The translations under genes were made by a program, and so were the position numbers. DNA of 64,000 bases from Acidobacteriota bacterium (GTDB lineage: Bacteria; Acidobacteriota; Vicinamibacteria; Vicinamibacterales; UBA2999): positions 1 through 64,000 of the forward strand of contig VFZN01000002.1 in assembly GCA_016871195.1 (NCBI GenBank). The letters run 5' to 3'. A model generated the notes under the pieces. That model worked only from the letters and a program-made list of their open reading frames with translations. It did not search any database and had not been told where the DNA came from. Below are positions 17,770-27,585 of this stretch, piece after piece. How positions within the stretch are numbered: position 1 is the first letter of the stretch; the number at the start of each line of letters is the position of its first letter.

Positions 17770-18219
17770 CTAGAACATCCCCAGCTGCAGCTTTGCCGCG
17801 TCGGACATGCGGTCTTTGGTCCAGGGCGGATCCCACACCACCTCGACCCGCGCCGAGGTGACGCCGGGCACGCGAGAGGCCTTCTCGCGCACTTCGACGG
17901 GCAGGGTCTGCGCCGCCGGGCACGCCGGGGCCGTCAGCGTCATGCGCACCCCGACCCGCGACTCGGCATCGACGATGACGTCGTAGATGAGACCGAGTTC
18001 GTAGATGTTCACCGGAATCTCCGGATCGAACACGGTCTTGATCGCCTCAATCACGAGTGGGCGCAGCGCCTCGGTGCGCTCGACGGATGGCACGAGGTCG
18101 CTGACCGGCTCGGTGGCGGCCGGGGCCGTCGTTGCGGATTCGGCCGGTGCGGGTGCGCCCCCGTGAGGGTGGGGCACCGACGGGGGTGGCATTGTGCCCG
18201 GAGGCATCATCGGCAGCAT
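17770..18219 (-). CDS. sufT: SufT-like Fe-S assembly protein (DUF59/MIP18 family)
   Basis: 149 aa. Residues 1-45 are a Pro/Ala-rich, probably disordered extension; the rest is a DUF59 domain with TVFDPEIPVNIYELGLIYDV, MTLTAPACPAAQTLP (conserved Cys) and VVWDPPWTKDRMSDAAK. Such proteins help load Fe-S clusters onto targets. ATG 18219 has AAGGAG 10 nt upstream, formed across the sufU stop codon. It lies between sufU and mqnB. Confidence 0.9.
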   Translation of the reverse strand: MLPMMPPGTMPPPSVPHPHGGAPAPAESATTAPAATEPVSDLVPSVERTEALRPLVIEAIKTVFDPEIPVNIYELGLIYDVIVDAESRVGVRMTLTAPACPAAQTLPVEVREKASRVPGVTSARVEVVWDPPWTKDRMSDAAKLQLGMF

Positions 18220-18233
18220 GCGCAAGCGGCTCC

Positions 18234-18683
18234 TTACTCGGTCGAGACTGGGGTCGAGGGCGTCTCGGCCACGGCGGCTTTCAGTGTGTGCCAGGCCAGG
18301 CCGGCGCACTTCACACGGGTCGGAAACTCACGCACGCCCGACAGCACGCTGAGCTTGCCGAGCTCGGGCAGCGGTGAGCCCGGCGGCGAGGTGATCATGT
18401 GATGAAACTGGTCGAACAGTGCCCGTGCCTCATCGACCGTTCTGCCCTTGACCGCCTCGGTCATCAGCGAGGCCGACGCCTTCGAGATGGCGCAGCCCGA
18501 GCCCTGGAAGGCCACATCGGTGATGCGGCCGTCAGCCACGGTGACATACAGCGTCAGGCGGTCGCCGCAGAGCGGATTGTAGCCCTCCTGCGCACGCGTC
18601 GCCGGGTCGATCACGCGGAAATTCCGCGGCCGTCGGTTGTGGTCGAGAATGACTTCCTGATAGAGCTCGCTGAGGTCTGACAT
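18234..18683 (-). CDS. sufU: Fe-S scaffold/sulfur-transfer protein SufU
   Basis: 149 aa member of the IscU/SufU family. The three conserved Cys are in NPLCGDRLTL, FQGSGCAIS and PTRVKCAGLAWHTL, with the SufU-type insertion between the second and third. SufU takes sulfur from SufS and passes it to SufBCD. Its ATG at 18683 shares one base with the sufS stop. Confidence 0.95.
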   Translation of the reverse strand: MSDLSELYQEVILDHNRRPRNFRVIDPATRAQEGYNPLCGDRLTLYVTVADGRITDVAFQGSGCAISKASASLMTEAVKGRTVDEARALFDQFHHMITSPPGSPLPELGKLSVLSGVREFPTRVKCAGLAWHTLKAAVAETPSTPVSTE

Positions 18684-19915
18684 TAGAGCAGCACCTTTCG
18701 TGCGTGGTGCAGAGCGGCCACCAGCGCGTCAATGTCTTCGCGGGTGTTGTACATGGCCAGCGAGGCCCGCGCCGTGCCTGGAATGCCCAGCCGATCCATG
18801 ACCGGCTGCGCACAGTGGTGTCCGGTGCGGATGGCCACGCCCGACAGATCGACGATGGTCCCGATGTCGTGGGGATGGATGCCGTCGATCACAAACGAGA
18901 GGATACTCGCCTTGTGCGCCGCCGTGCCGATGAGGCGCAGCCCGGGCACCTGCTGCAGGGCCTCGGTGCCATAGGCCAGCAGGGCCGACTCGTGCGCCTG
19001 CACGCGGTCGAGGCCGACGCCAGTGAGAAACCCGACAGCCACACCCAGCACAATCGCCGCCGAGATGTCCGGGGTGCCGGCCTCGAACTTGTACGGCAGC
19101 ACATTCCATGTGCTCCGCTCGAAGGTGACCGACGCAATCATGTCGCCGCCCCCCTGCCAGGGCGGCATCACCTCGAGCAGCGCGGCGCGGCCATAAAGCA
19201 CGCCGATGCCGGTCGGGCCATACACCTTGTGCCCCGTCATCACGAAGAAGTCGCAGTCGAGGGCCTGCACGTCGATGGGCATGTGGTAGGCCGCCTGTGA
19301 TCCGTCGACCAGCACACAGGCCCCGACGCTGCGCGCCATGGCCACGAGGTCGGCCAGGGGTGTCACGGTACCGAGGGCATTCGACAGCGCGGTCACCGCC
19401 AGCATGCGCGTGCGCGGCCCCATGAGGCGCCGCGCGGCGTCGAGGTCGAGCTCGCCGGCGTCCGACATCGGAATCACGCGCAGCGTAGCCCCGGTCGCCT
19501 CGCACAGCAGCTGCCACGGAACGATGTTCGAGTGATGCTCGATGGCCGAGATGACAATCTCGTCACCGGCCGACACTGTGGCCCGTCCCCAGGCCTGCGC
19601 CACGAGGTTGATGCTCTCGGTGGCGTTGCGCGTGAAGATGATTTCCGAGGGCGATGCCGCTCCCAGAAACCTGGCGATCGTCGCGCGCGCCTGATCAAAC
19701 TGGTCGCTGGCGCGCCCGCTCAGGTAGTGCACGCCCCGGTGCACGTTGGCGTTGCTCGTGGCGTAATAGTCGACCAGCGCGTCGATGACCACGCGGGGCT
19801 TCTGCGTGGTCGCCGCGTTGTCGAGGTACACGAGCGGCTTGCCGTGCACCGACGTGCCCAGGATGGGAAACTGCGCCCGAAGCGCCCCGACTTCGAACGC
19901 CGTGGATGGGGTCAT
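18683..19915 (-). CDS. sufS: Cysteine desulfurase SufS
   Basis: 410 aa PLP enzyme of the SufS/CsdA group that supplies sulfane sulfur for Fe-S clusters. Landmarks are YLDNAATTQKP, TRNATESINLVAQ, ISAIEHHSNIVPWQ, the PLP-lysine segment DFFVMTGHKVYGPTGIGVLY and the catalytic Cys in IRTGHHCAQPVMDRLG. ATG 19915 overlaps sufD by 4 nt. It is one of two cysteine desulfurases in this operon; the IscS/NifS-type one is at 23889-25037. Confidence 0.96.
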   Translation of the reverse strand: MTPSTAFEVGALRAQFPILGTSVHGKPLVYLDNAATTQKPRVVIDALVDYYATSNANVHRGVHYLSGRASDQFDQARATIARFLGAASPSEIIFTRNATESINLVAQAWGRATVSAGDEIVISAIEHHSNIVPWQLLCEATGATLRVIPMSDAGELDLDAARRLMGPRTRMLAVTALSNALGTVTPLADLVAMARSVGACVLVDGSQAAYHMPIDVQALDCDFFVMTGHKVYGPTGIGVLYGRAALLEVMPPWQGGGDMIASVTFERSTWNVLPYKFEAGTPDISAAIVLGVAVGFLTGVGLDRVQAHESALLAYGTEALQQVPGLRLIGTAAHKASILSFVIDGIHPHDIGTIVDLSGVAIRTGHHCAQPVMDRLGIPGTARASLAMYNTREDIDALVAALHHARKVLL

Positions 19916-21278
19916 TCCTGATCGACCGTCGCACCGGCGGCGGGTACCGCTCCGGCCTGGGTGTGTTCCGCAAGGTCGCGCTCGAGCTGGCGGAACAGTT
20001 CGCGTTCGAGCTGCTGGCGCAGCCCCGGCACGCTGATGCGCCCGAGCACCTCGCCCGCGTAGGCGTGAATCAGCAGGTCGCGCGCCGCCTGCTCGGTGAG
20101 ACCGCGTGCCCGCAGATAGAACAGCGCCTCGTCATCGAGCTGGCCCACCGCCGCCCCGTGCGTGCACTTCACATCGTCGGCGAAGATTTCCAGCTGTGGG
20201 TTCGAGTTGATGGTAGCGTCGTTCGAGAGCAGCAGCGCGCGGTTCGTCTGCTTGGCGTCGGTCTTCTGTGCGTCGAGCCGCACGATGATGCGGCCGTTGA
20301 ACACCGCGCGGGCCTTGCCGTCGAGAATGCCCTTGTAGAGCTCGTGGCTCGTGCAGTGCGGCGTGGCGTGATCGATGGTGGTGTGGTTGTCGACCAGACC
20401 GCTGCCGTCGACGAGATAGACCCCGTCGAAGTCGACATGCGCGCCCTCGCCGGCCAGCAGCGCCGACGCGTCGTTGCGCACGATGCGTCCGCCCAGCGTG
20501 ACGGTGCGCAGGCGGAAGGTGCCCTGCCGCGCCACACTGACGTGCAGGTTCGAGGTCAGAAACGCCCCCTCGGTGCCGCGCTGGTCGAGGACGCACTCTA
20601 TGTGGGCCTGCTCGCCGATGACGGCCTCGGTGACGAGGTTTGTATAGTGCGCCTCACCGGCGGAGGTCAGCAGGGTCAGGCTCACGGTGGCCTGACTCGC
20701 CTCGCCCGCCACCAGCAATACTCGGGGATGCACCATCGTCTTGCCGGTGCCCCCGGTGATGACCACGATGTGAATCGGCGTGTCGATGACCGCGCCCTTG
20801 CGGATCGCGATGAGCGCACCGTCCTCGAGGAAGGCCGTGTTGAGGGCGGCGAACGGATGCGCGTCCATCGGCGCTTCGCCCAGATGGCTGCACTCGGGAG
20901 CCCCCTGCGCCAGTGCCGTGGCCAGACTGCCGACCTTGAGTCCGGTCGGCACGGCAGAGAGGTCGGACAGTTCAGGGGCAAACCGTCCGTTCAGCAGCAC
21001 CAGGCGCACCGCGCCCGGGAGCGCGACCCGCTGCACGAGTGGCATCGGATTGGTCGGCACGCCGTCGCCCAGGCGGAACGGCGTCGAGGTCAGCGCCTGT
21101 ACATTGGTGAAGCGCCAGGCCTCGTCGCGCGTCGAGGGAAATCCCATCGACTGGAAGCGGGCGAGCCCCTGCTCGCGCAGCGTCCGGACGCGCGCGGGCG
21201 CGGCATCGCCGCGTCCACGCAGAAAGCGGTCGAGCTCGGCCAAATACGGCGCTTGTCGCTCGTCGAGAGTCGCGGTGC

Positions 21279-21282
<4 letters not shown>
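19912..21282 (-). CDS. sufD: Fe-S assembly protein SufD
   Basis: 456 aa SufB/SufD-family protein with the right-handed beta-helix core. Typical pieces are STRDEAWRFTNV near the N-terminus, IVRNDASALLAGEGAHVDFDG and, at the C-terminus, PQLEIFADDVKCTHGAAVGQLDDEALFYLRARG. The start is GTG 21282, which forms a GTGA overlap with the sufC stop; the open frame further upstream lies inside sufC. Confidence 0.94.
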
Positions 21283-22040
<758 letters not shown>

Positions 22041-22074
22041 GACGTGATGATTCCTGAAGAATGCGGCGACGCGG

Positions 22075-23520
22075 TTAACCGACAGAGCCCTCGAGCGAAA
22101 TGCCCAGCAGCTTCTGGGCCTCGACGGCGAATTCCATGGGGAGCTCGCGGAATACTTCCTTGCAGAAGCCAGACACGATCATGCTGATGGCGTCTTCCTT
22201 CGAGATACCCCGCTGCTCGCAGTAGAAAATCTGGTCCTCGCCGACCTTCGACGTTGACGCCTCGTGCTCGACCTTCGCCGACGTGTTCTTGATTTCGAGG
22301 TATGGGAACGTGTGCGCCCCGCAGCGGTCGCCGATGAGCAGCGAGTCGCACTGCGAATAGTTGCGGGCGTTGGTCGCGTGCTTGCCGATCTTGACGGCAC
22401 CGCGATAGGTGTTCTGACCCTGACCGGCCGAAATGCCCTTGGACACGATGGTGCTGCGCGTGTTGCGGCCCAGGTGAATCATCTTCGTGCCGGTGTCGGC
22501 CTGCTGGCGGTTGTTGGTCACGGCCACCGAGTAGAACTCGCCGACCGAGTCGTCGCCCTGCAGGATGCAGCTCGGGTATTTCCACGTGACGGCTGATCCG
22601 GTCTCGACCTGCGTCCAGGTGATCTTGCTCGCCACACCGCGGCAGTGACCGCGCTTGGTCACAAAGTTGTAGATGCCGCCGACGCCGTGCTTGTCGCCGG
22701 GGTACCAGTTCTGCACCGTCGAGTATTTGATGGTCGCCCGGTCGAGCGCCACCAGCTCGACCACCGCGGCATGCAGCTGGTTCTCGTCACGCTTGGGCGC
22801 GGTGCATCCTTCCAGATAGCTGACCGAGGCGCCGTCCTCGCAGATGATGAGCGTGCGCTCGAACTGGCCCGTCTCTTTCGCGTTGATGCGGAAGTAGGTC
22901 GACAGTTCCATCGGGCACGTCACGCCCTTCGGCACGAACACAAAGCTGCCGTCGCTGAAGATCGCCGAGTTGAGCGCGGCGAAGAAATTGTCGGTGTGCG
23001 GAACCACCGACCCGAGATACTGCCGCACCAGCTCGGGGTGATCCTTCACGGCTTCCGAGAACGAGCAGAAGATGATGCCGAGCTCGGCCAGCTTGCTGCG
23101 GAAGGTGGTGGCCACCGACACCGAGTCGAACACGGCATCGACCGCCACGCCCGCCAGCATCTGCTGCTCGATGAGCGGAATGCCCAGCTTGTCGAACGTC
23201 GCCCTGATTTCCGGATCGACCTCGTCCATGCTGTTCAGCTTCTTCTTCTCCTTGGGCGCGGCATAGTACGAGATGGCCTGATAGTCGACCCGGTCGTACT
23301 GGACGTTCTGCCACGCGGGCTCTTCCATCCGCAGCCACGTGCGGAACGCCCGCAGGCGCCACTCGAGCAGCCATTCGGGCTCGTGCTTCTTCGAGGAGAT
23401 CAGACGGACGATGTCCTCGTTGAGCCCCTTCGGCGCGATGTCCTGCTCGATGTCGGTGACAAAGCCGTACTTGTAGTCGGTGGTGGCAAGCTGTTCGATA
23501 ACGTCAGTGGAAGTGGACAT
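22075..23520 (-). CDS. sufB: Fe-S scaffold protein SufB
   Basis: 481 aa, full length. Strongly conserved SufB pieces include [80 protein letters not shown] and the C-terminal [23 protein letters not shown] 23520 is chosen over ATG 23553, which would overlap sufA. It forms the cluster-building scaffold with SufC and SufD. Confidence 0.97.
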   Translation of the reverse strand: MSTSTDVIEQLATTDYKYGFVTDIEQDIAPKGLNEDIVRLISSKKHEPEWLLEWRLRAFRTWLRMEEPAWQNVQYDRVDYQAISYYAAPKEKKKLNSMDEVDPEIRATFDKLGIPLIEQQMLAGVAVDAVFDSVSVATTFRSKLAELGIIFCSFSEAVKDHPELVRQYLGSVVPHTDNFFAALNSAIFSDGSFVFVPKGVTCPMELSTYFRINAKETGQFERTLIICEDGASVSYLEGCTAPKRDENQLHAAVVELVALDRATIKYSTVQNWYPGDKHGVGGIYNFVTKRGHCRGVASKITWTQVETGSAVTWKYPSCILQGDDSVGEFYSVAVTNNRQQADTGTKMIHLGRNTRSTIVSKGISAGQGQNTYRGAVKIGKHATNARNYSQCDSLLIGDRCGAHTFPYLEIKNTSAKVEHEASTSKVGEDQIFYCEQRGISKEDAISMIVSGFCKEVFRELPMEFAVEAQKLLGISLEGSVG

Positions 23521-23528
23521 AAGTCGGA

Positions 23529-23888
23529 TTACGCGGAAAAGGATGACCCGCACCCGCAGGTGCTGGTGGCGTGCGGGTTGCGCAGGGTGAAGGAGGTGGC
23601 CATCAGGTTCTGTTCGTCGAAGTCGAGCACCGTGCCGTCGAGCAGGCGCAGGCTGCGCGGGTCGACGAAGACCTGGGCGCCGTCGGCTCCGGTGAACACG
23701 TGGTCGGTGTCGCGCGGCGCCGCCTCGAAGGCGAACGTGTAGGCAAAGCCCGAACAGCCACCGGCCTTGATGGCAATGCGGAGGCCGCCCCCCGTCAGAT
23801 GCTGGCGCGCCAGCTGACGTGCGATGACGCGCGCGGCACTGTCCGTCATGTCGACACGCGGGTTGGTCACAGTCGGTTCGGCAGTCAT
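23529..23888 (-). CDS. sufA: A-type Fe-S carrier (SufA/ErpA family)
   Basis: 119 aa HesB/IscA-family carrier. The three ligand cysteines are visible as KAGGCSGF and the C-terminal TCGCGSSF. The N-terminal 13 residues extend beyond the typical fold. ATG 23888 abuts the iscS stop. It probably passes clusters from SufBCD to targets such as MqnE. Confidence 0.94.
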   Translation of the reverse strand: MTAEPTVTNPRVDMTDSAARVIARQLARQHLTGGGLRIAIKAGGCSGFAYTFAFEAAPRDTDHVFTGADGAQVFVDPRSLRLLDGTVLDFDEQNLMATSFTLRNPHATSTCGCGSSFSA

Positions 23889-25037
23889 TTACGCCACCCT
23901 CGCCGCACGGCGCACCTGCGCCACCACGGCAGCCACGTGCGCAGCGGCACGGTCAATGTCGTCGGTCGTCGTGCCCCGGCCGAGGCCGAAGCGCAGCGAG
24001 GCCTGCGCCTGCGCGGGCGACAGTCCCATCGCCAGCAGCACATGCGAGGGCGTCGCCGTCTGGCACGCCGAACCCGACGAGACAGAAATATCCGACAGCG
24101 CCTGCATCAGCGCCTCGCCGTCGGTCTCGGAAAACGTGACGTGCAGGTTGCCCGGCAGCCGGGGCGCGGCCGCGCCGTTGCACCGCACGCCCGGTACCTG
24201 CGCCTCGAGCGCATGCCACAGCCGATCGCGCAGCGCCGCCACCCGCGGCGCTTCGGCCTCGAGTTCCGCACGCGCGATGCGGCAGGCCGCCCCGAAACCG
24301 ACAATGCCGGGAACGTTGAGGGTGCCGCCGCGCAACCCGCGCTCCTGACCGCCGCCGCGCATCGGCGGTGACAGGCGGCGTTCGATGCCGGGCCGCACGT
24401 AGAGTGCGCCGACGCCCTTCGGGCCATACACCTTGTGGGCGCTGAACGACGCCAGGTCAACATCGAGCGCCGCGAGGTCGACCGGCATCTTTCCGAGGGC
24501 CTGCACGGCATCGGTGTGCACGAGTGCGCCGGCGTCGTGCGCCACGCGTGCGATCTCGGCGAGCGGCTGAATCACACCGACTTCGTTCTGCGCCAGCATC
24601 ACGCTGACGAGCAGCGTGTCGGGTCCGACGGCGCGGCGCAGCGTGTCGAGCGACAGCCGCCCCTCGGCATCGACCGGCAGCATCACCGTGCGCAGCCCGC
24701 GCGCCTCTGCCCGGCGGCAGGCCTCGAGGACCGACGCGTGCTCGGTGGCGACGGTGACCATCGTGCGGCGGGTGTCGGGCGCAGCCTCGGTCACCCCGTC
24801 GATAGCCAGGAAATTCGCCTCAGTGGCCCCGCCCGTGAAAATCAGGGCGCGGGCCGGCACACCCGCGAGGGCCGCCACATCGCGGCGCGCCGCCTCGACC
24901 AGCCGCTGCGCCTCCCATCCGTGACGATGGAGGCGACTGGTGGCATTCCCGAAGGTCTCGGTGAAGCACGGCAGCATCGCCTCAACGACCCGGGGATCGA
25001 CTGGCGTCGTCGCGTGATGGTCGAGATAGATGCTCAT
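23889..25037 (-). CDS. iscS: IscS/NifS-type cysteine desulfurase
   Basis: 382 aa class I cysteine desulfurase. Landmarks are [39 protein letters not shown], the PLP-lysine region [33 protein letters not shown] and the catalytic loop [18 protein letters not shown] 25037 overlaps rrf2 by 4 nt; the frame upstream is antisense-free but lies within rrf2. With sufS this gives two desulfurases in one operon, one perhaps serving tRNA thiolation or MoeB-type pathways (inference). Confidence 0.95.
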   Translation of the reverse strand: MSIYLDHHATTPVDPRVVEAMLPCFTETFGNATSRLHRHGWEAQRLVEAARRDVAALAGVPARALIFTGGATEANFLAIDGVTEAAPDTRRTMVTVATEHASVLEACRRAEARGLRTVMLPVDAEGRLSLDTLRRAVGPDTLLVSVMLAQNEVGVIQPLAEIARVAHDAGALVHTDAVQALGKMPVDLAALDVDLASFSAHKVYGPKGVGALYVRPGIERRLSPPMRGGGQERGLRGGTLNVPGIVGFGAACRIARAELEAEAPRVAALRDRLWHALEAQVPGVRCNGAAAPRLPGNLHVTFSETDGEALMQALSDISVSSGSACQTATPSHVLLAMGLSPAQAQASLRFGLGRGTTTDDIDRAAAHVAAVVAQVRRAARVA

Positions 25038-25495
25038 GACGGACGCGACCCCACAAAGGTCAGCCGTGACACGCCGGGCTCGGGCACGGCATCGCCGGCC
25101 ATTTCCGCTAGGGTCACATCGTTGAGCGTCTGGAAGATGCGGTTGCGGATCTTCCACAGCGGATCGCGAATGCTGCAGGTGCTGTACTGGTCGCACGCAT
25201 GGTCGTCTGGCGAGCAGGCGGTCACGCTGAAGGGGCCGTCCATGGCCTGCACGATGTCGGCGACGGTGATGGCGTCGGGGGTGCGGGCGAGGCGATAGCC
25301 GCCGTGGGTGCCCTGCACCGAGACCAGCAGGTGCTGCCGCACCAGCTGCTGCAGCACTTTGGCCAGCAGGTCGAGCGGAATGCTGTAGGCCTCGGCGATT
25401 TCGCGCGCGCTCGCCGCGCCGGCGTCACCCGGACGGGTGGCCAGATGCTTCATTGACATCAGGGCGTAGTCTGATTTTTTCGACAGCCTCAGCAT
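25034..25495 (-). CDS. Rrf2-family Fe-S cluster-sensing regulator (IscR/SufR-like)
   Basis: 153 aa winged-helix regulator heading the suf-mqn run. The N-terminal HTH (KKSDYALMSMKHLA, VLQQLVRQHLL, GTHGGYRLAR) is typical of Rrf2. Three Cys, C94, C101 and C107, form the Fe-S ligand cluster seen in IscR and its relatives. It probably represses the suf operon when clusters are plentiful. An IscR type-1-like site overlaps its own promoter, consistent with autoregulation. Confidence 0.92.
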   Translation of the reverse strand: MLRLSKKSDYALMSMKHLATRPGDAGAASAREIAEAYSIPLDLLAKVLQQLVRQHLLVSVQGTHGGYRLARTPDAITVADIVQAMDGPFSVTACSPDDHACDQYSTCSIRDPLWKIRNRIFQTLNDVTLAEMAGDAVPEPGVSRLTFVGSRPS

Positions 25496-25517
25496 GACGC
25501 GTTAAATACGACTCACA

Positions 25518-25541
25518 ATGTCCTAGTTTAGATTCAGGAAT
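25518..25541 (-). promoter_or_regulatory. IscR-like operator in the rrf2-suf promoter
   Basis: Read on the minus strand this 24 nt site is ATTCCTGAATCTAAAC followed by TAGGACAT. By hand it matches about 8 of 10 positions of the left half and 6 of 10 of the right half of the E. coli IscR type-1 consensus. It overlaps the -10 box of the promoter, as expected for a repressor site. Confidence 0.55.
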
Positions 25542-25553
25542 CGGACCAGACAA
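25525..25553 (-). promoter_or_regulatory. Promoter of the rrf2-suf-mqn run
   Basis: Minus-strand TTGTCT (25553-25548) and TAAACT (25530-25525) are separated by exactly 17 nt. The start of transcription would be near 25518, about 23 nt before the rrf2 ATG. The -10 lies inside the IscR-like site. Confidence 0.55.
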
Positions 25554-25560
25554 GTCCGAT
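25540..25560. repeat. Inverted repeat over the -35 region of the suf promoter
   Basis: ATCGGAC and GTCCGAT form a perfect 7-bp inverted repeat with a 7 nt spacer that covers the -35 box. It could be a second operator. It could also fold as a hairpin for transcripts entering from moeB on the same strand. Confidence 0.5.
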
Positions 25561-25660
25561 TTCCCCGCCGGGGGGATTCGCGGCGGCTCTTAGGGTGCGG
25601 GAGTCACCCGCGTGGACCGGGGCTGTCGGCCCCGGAGGCCAGCGGGATTAGCGGGCAGAG

Positions 25661-26857
25661 TCAGTACTTGGGCACCGTCGGGTCGACCTCGTCGGCCCAG
25701 GCCAGAATGCCGCCGGTCAGATTCCGCACATCCTGAAACCCCTGCAGACGCAGAAACTGCGCGGCCCTGGCGCTGCGAATGCCCGAGCGGCACTGGCACA
25801 CGACGGGCACGGCCGGGTTGAGCTCGCCGATGCGCTGGGGCAGCTCGCCGAGCGGAATGAGCACCGCCCCCGGCAGGTGGCAGATGTCCCACTCCTGCGG
25901 CTCGCGCACATCGACGACGACGAGCGGGGTGCCGGCCGCCATCCAGTCGCGCAGGGCCTTCGGGGTGATGTCAGGCGCCGGCACAGGCGCCCCGGGCGAC
26001 GCCGTGGCGGGGCCTGAGGCGAGCGCTGCAGGCGACACCCCGCAGAACTGCTCATAGTCGATGAGGGCCGTCACCGTCGGATGGTCGCCGCAGACCGGGC
26101 ACTCGGGGTCGCGTCTGAGAGTGAGTTCCCGGAACCGCATCCGCAGCGCCTCGAAGACGAGGAAGCGCCCGATGAGCGGCTGTCCGATGCCCAGCAGCAG
26201 CTTGATGGTCTCGGTGGCCTGGATGGTGCCGATGATGCCCGGCAGCACGCCCAGCACCCCGGCCTCGGCGCAGCTGGGCACCAGCCCGGGCGGCGGGGGC
26301 TCGGGGTAGAGGCACCGGTAGCACGGCCCGCCCTCAACCCCGAATACCGAGGCCTGTCCCTCGAAGCGGAAGATGCTGCCGAAGGCGTTGGGCTTGCGCA
26401 GCAGCACGCACGCGTCGTTCACGAGATAGCGCGTCGGAAAGTTGTCGGTGCCGTCGAGAATGACGTCATAGCCGCGCATGAGGTCGAGTGCGTTGGCCGA
26501 GGTCAGCGCCGTGTGGTGCGGTTCGACGTGCACATGCGGGTTGATCGCGTGCAGCCGATCGATGGCCGATGCGAGCTTGGCACGGCCGACGTCACCCGTG
26601 CCGTGCAGCAGCTGGCGCTGCAGGTTGCTGAGGTCGACGACATCGAAATCAACTAGGCCCAGCGTGCCCACACCCGCGGCCGCCAGATACATCGCCGCCG
26701 GCGACCCCAGGCCACCCGCACCCACGCAGAGCACACGCGCCTGCTTGAGGCGCCGCTGTCCCTCGACGCCCACTTCCGGAAGGATGAGATGGCGACTGTA
26801 GCGCCGCACTTCGTCCGGGGTCAGTGACGGCAGTGCGCCGGCATCGGGGAGCGCCAT
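25661..26857 (-). CDS. moeB: MoeB/ThiF-type adenylyltransferase with C-terminal rhodanese domain
   Basis: 398 aa E1-like enzyme that adenylates the C-terminus of a sulfur carrier (MoaD or ThiS type) and thiolates it. Residues 15-250 are the ThiF domain with VLCVGAGGLGSPAAMYL, LDGTDNFPTRYLVND, the Cys segment SCAEAGVLGVLPG and zinc cysteines in CYRCLYP and CPVCGD. Residues from about 300 form a rhodanese domain with active loop CQCRSGIRSARAA. ATG 26857 shares one base with the upstream stop; GTG 26860 is an alternative. It supports moaB-moeA at 1555-3254. Confidence 0.93.
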   Translation of the reverse strand: MALPDAGALPSLTPDEVRRYSRHLILPEVGVEGQRRLKQARVLCVGAGGLGSPAAMYLAAAGVGTLGLVDFDVVDLSNLQRQLLHGTGDVGRAKLASAIDRLHAINPHVHVEPHHTALTSANALDLMRGYDVILDGTDNFPTRYLVNDACVLLRKPNAFGSIFRFEGQASVFGVEGGPCYRCLYPEPPPPGLVPSCAEAGVLGVLPGIIGTIQATETIKLLLGIGQPLIGRFLVFEALRMRFRELTLRRDPECPVCGDHPTVTALIDYEQFCGVSPAALASGPATASPGAPVPAPDITPKALRDWMAAGTPLVVVDVREPQEWDICHLPGAVLIPLGELPQRIGELNPAVPVVCQCRSGIRSARAAQFLRLQGFQDVRNLTGGILAWADEVDPTVPKY

Positions 26858-27564
26858 CACTTGAGCGTGGCGGTCACGGTCACCGAGGCGCGGACCTCGA
26901 TCTCGCCCACCGAGACCGGCGTCGCCGTGACGGCGTCCTGTGCGGAACGCGCCCGCATCACCATCGGCTCGCTGCGCACCGCCATGACCGCGCCCGATTC
27001 CTCGATGCGCACCACAGCGTCGATGCTGCGCCGTGCAACGGCTGCGGCGGCGTCGGCTCGGGCCACGGCATCGGCCACGGCCAGCGTCACCGCCTCACGC
27101 TCGGCCGCCGCACGGTTCCTGATTGTCCACTCGAGCCCTTCCACCGCCGTGGCACCCGCAGCCACCGAGGCGTCGAGCACCTGCGGCAGCCGTGCGAGGT
27201 CGTCAACGCGCACTTCGATCGCATTGCGCGACACGAAGCCCCGCGGCACCTGACGGCCGTTCTGGTAGTCGAACTCTTGCTGCACCGTCACCGCCACGGT
27301 CCGCACCGCATCGCGCGGAATGCCGGCGGCCGTCAGTTGCGCCATGACGGCGGTCATCGCCGCGGCCGTGCCCTCCTGCGCAGCCCTCGGGGCCGGCGCA
27401 CGCTGTTCGGCGGTGATGCGCACCAGCGCCTGATCGGGTGCGCGCCGCACCACACCGGTGCCCTGCATCACCACCACCGGTGCGGACGACACCGCCTGCG
27501 CCGTGACGGCATCAGGACGCAGCAGCAGCACCGAGCACAGCGCGATCATCGGCAGGCGCGACAT
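26857..27564 (-). CDS. Secreted SIMPL-domain (DUF541) protein
   Basis: 235 aa exported protein with a signal peptide (MIALCSVLLLRPDAVTAQA) and a SIMPL/DUF541 domain marked by GTGVVRRAPDQALVRI, VQQEFDYQNGRQVPRGFVSRNAIEVRV and the C-terminal VGEIEVRASVTVTATL. Family members such as BP26 form periplasmic oligomers, but their role is unclear. ATG 27564 follows a TATACT box by 6 nt, implying a leaderless mRNA; an ATG at 27591 would place the promoter inside the gene. It is translationally coupled to moeB. Confidence 0.85.
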   Translation of the reverse strand: MSRLPMIALCSVLLLRPDAVTAQAVSSAPVVVMQGTGVVRRAPDQALVRITAEQRAPAPRAAQEGTAAAMTAVMAQLTAAGIPRDAVRTVAVTVQQEFDYQNGRQVPRGFVSRNAIEVRVDDLARLPQVLDASVAAGATAVEGLEWTIRNRAAAEREAVTLAVADAVARADAAAAVARRSIDAVVRIEESGAVMAVRSEPMVMRARSAQDAVTATPVSVGEIEVRASVTVTATLK

Positions 27565-27570
27565 GTCGAA

Positions 27571-27578
27571 AGTATACT
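27571..27578. promoter_or_regulatory. Palindromic AGTATACT: shared -10 core of two divergent leaderless genes
   Basis: AGTATACT is a perfect palindrome, so TATACT can be read on both strands. On the plus strand TATACT (27573-27578) ends 7 nt before the homoserine dehydrogenase ATG at 27586. On the minus strand TATACT (27576-27571) ends 6 nt before the SIMPL ATG at 27564. Only 21 nt separate the two start codons, leaving no room for ribosome-binding sites. Confidence 0.65.
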
Positions 27579-27585
27579 GCCGCGC

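Noticed and set aside
22645-23742. Open frame of 365 codons on the plus strand across sufB and sufA
   Set aside because: Lies entirely antisense to two highly conserved genes; its composition (Arg, His, Val, Gly) is that of a shadow frame.
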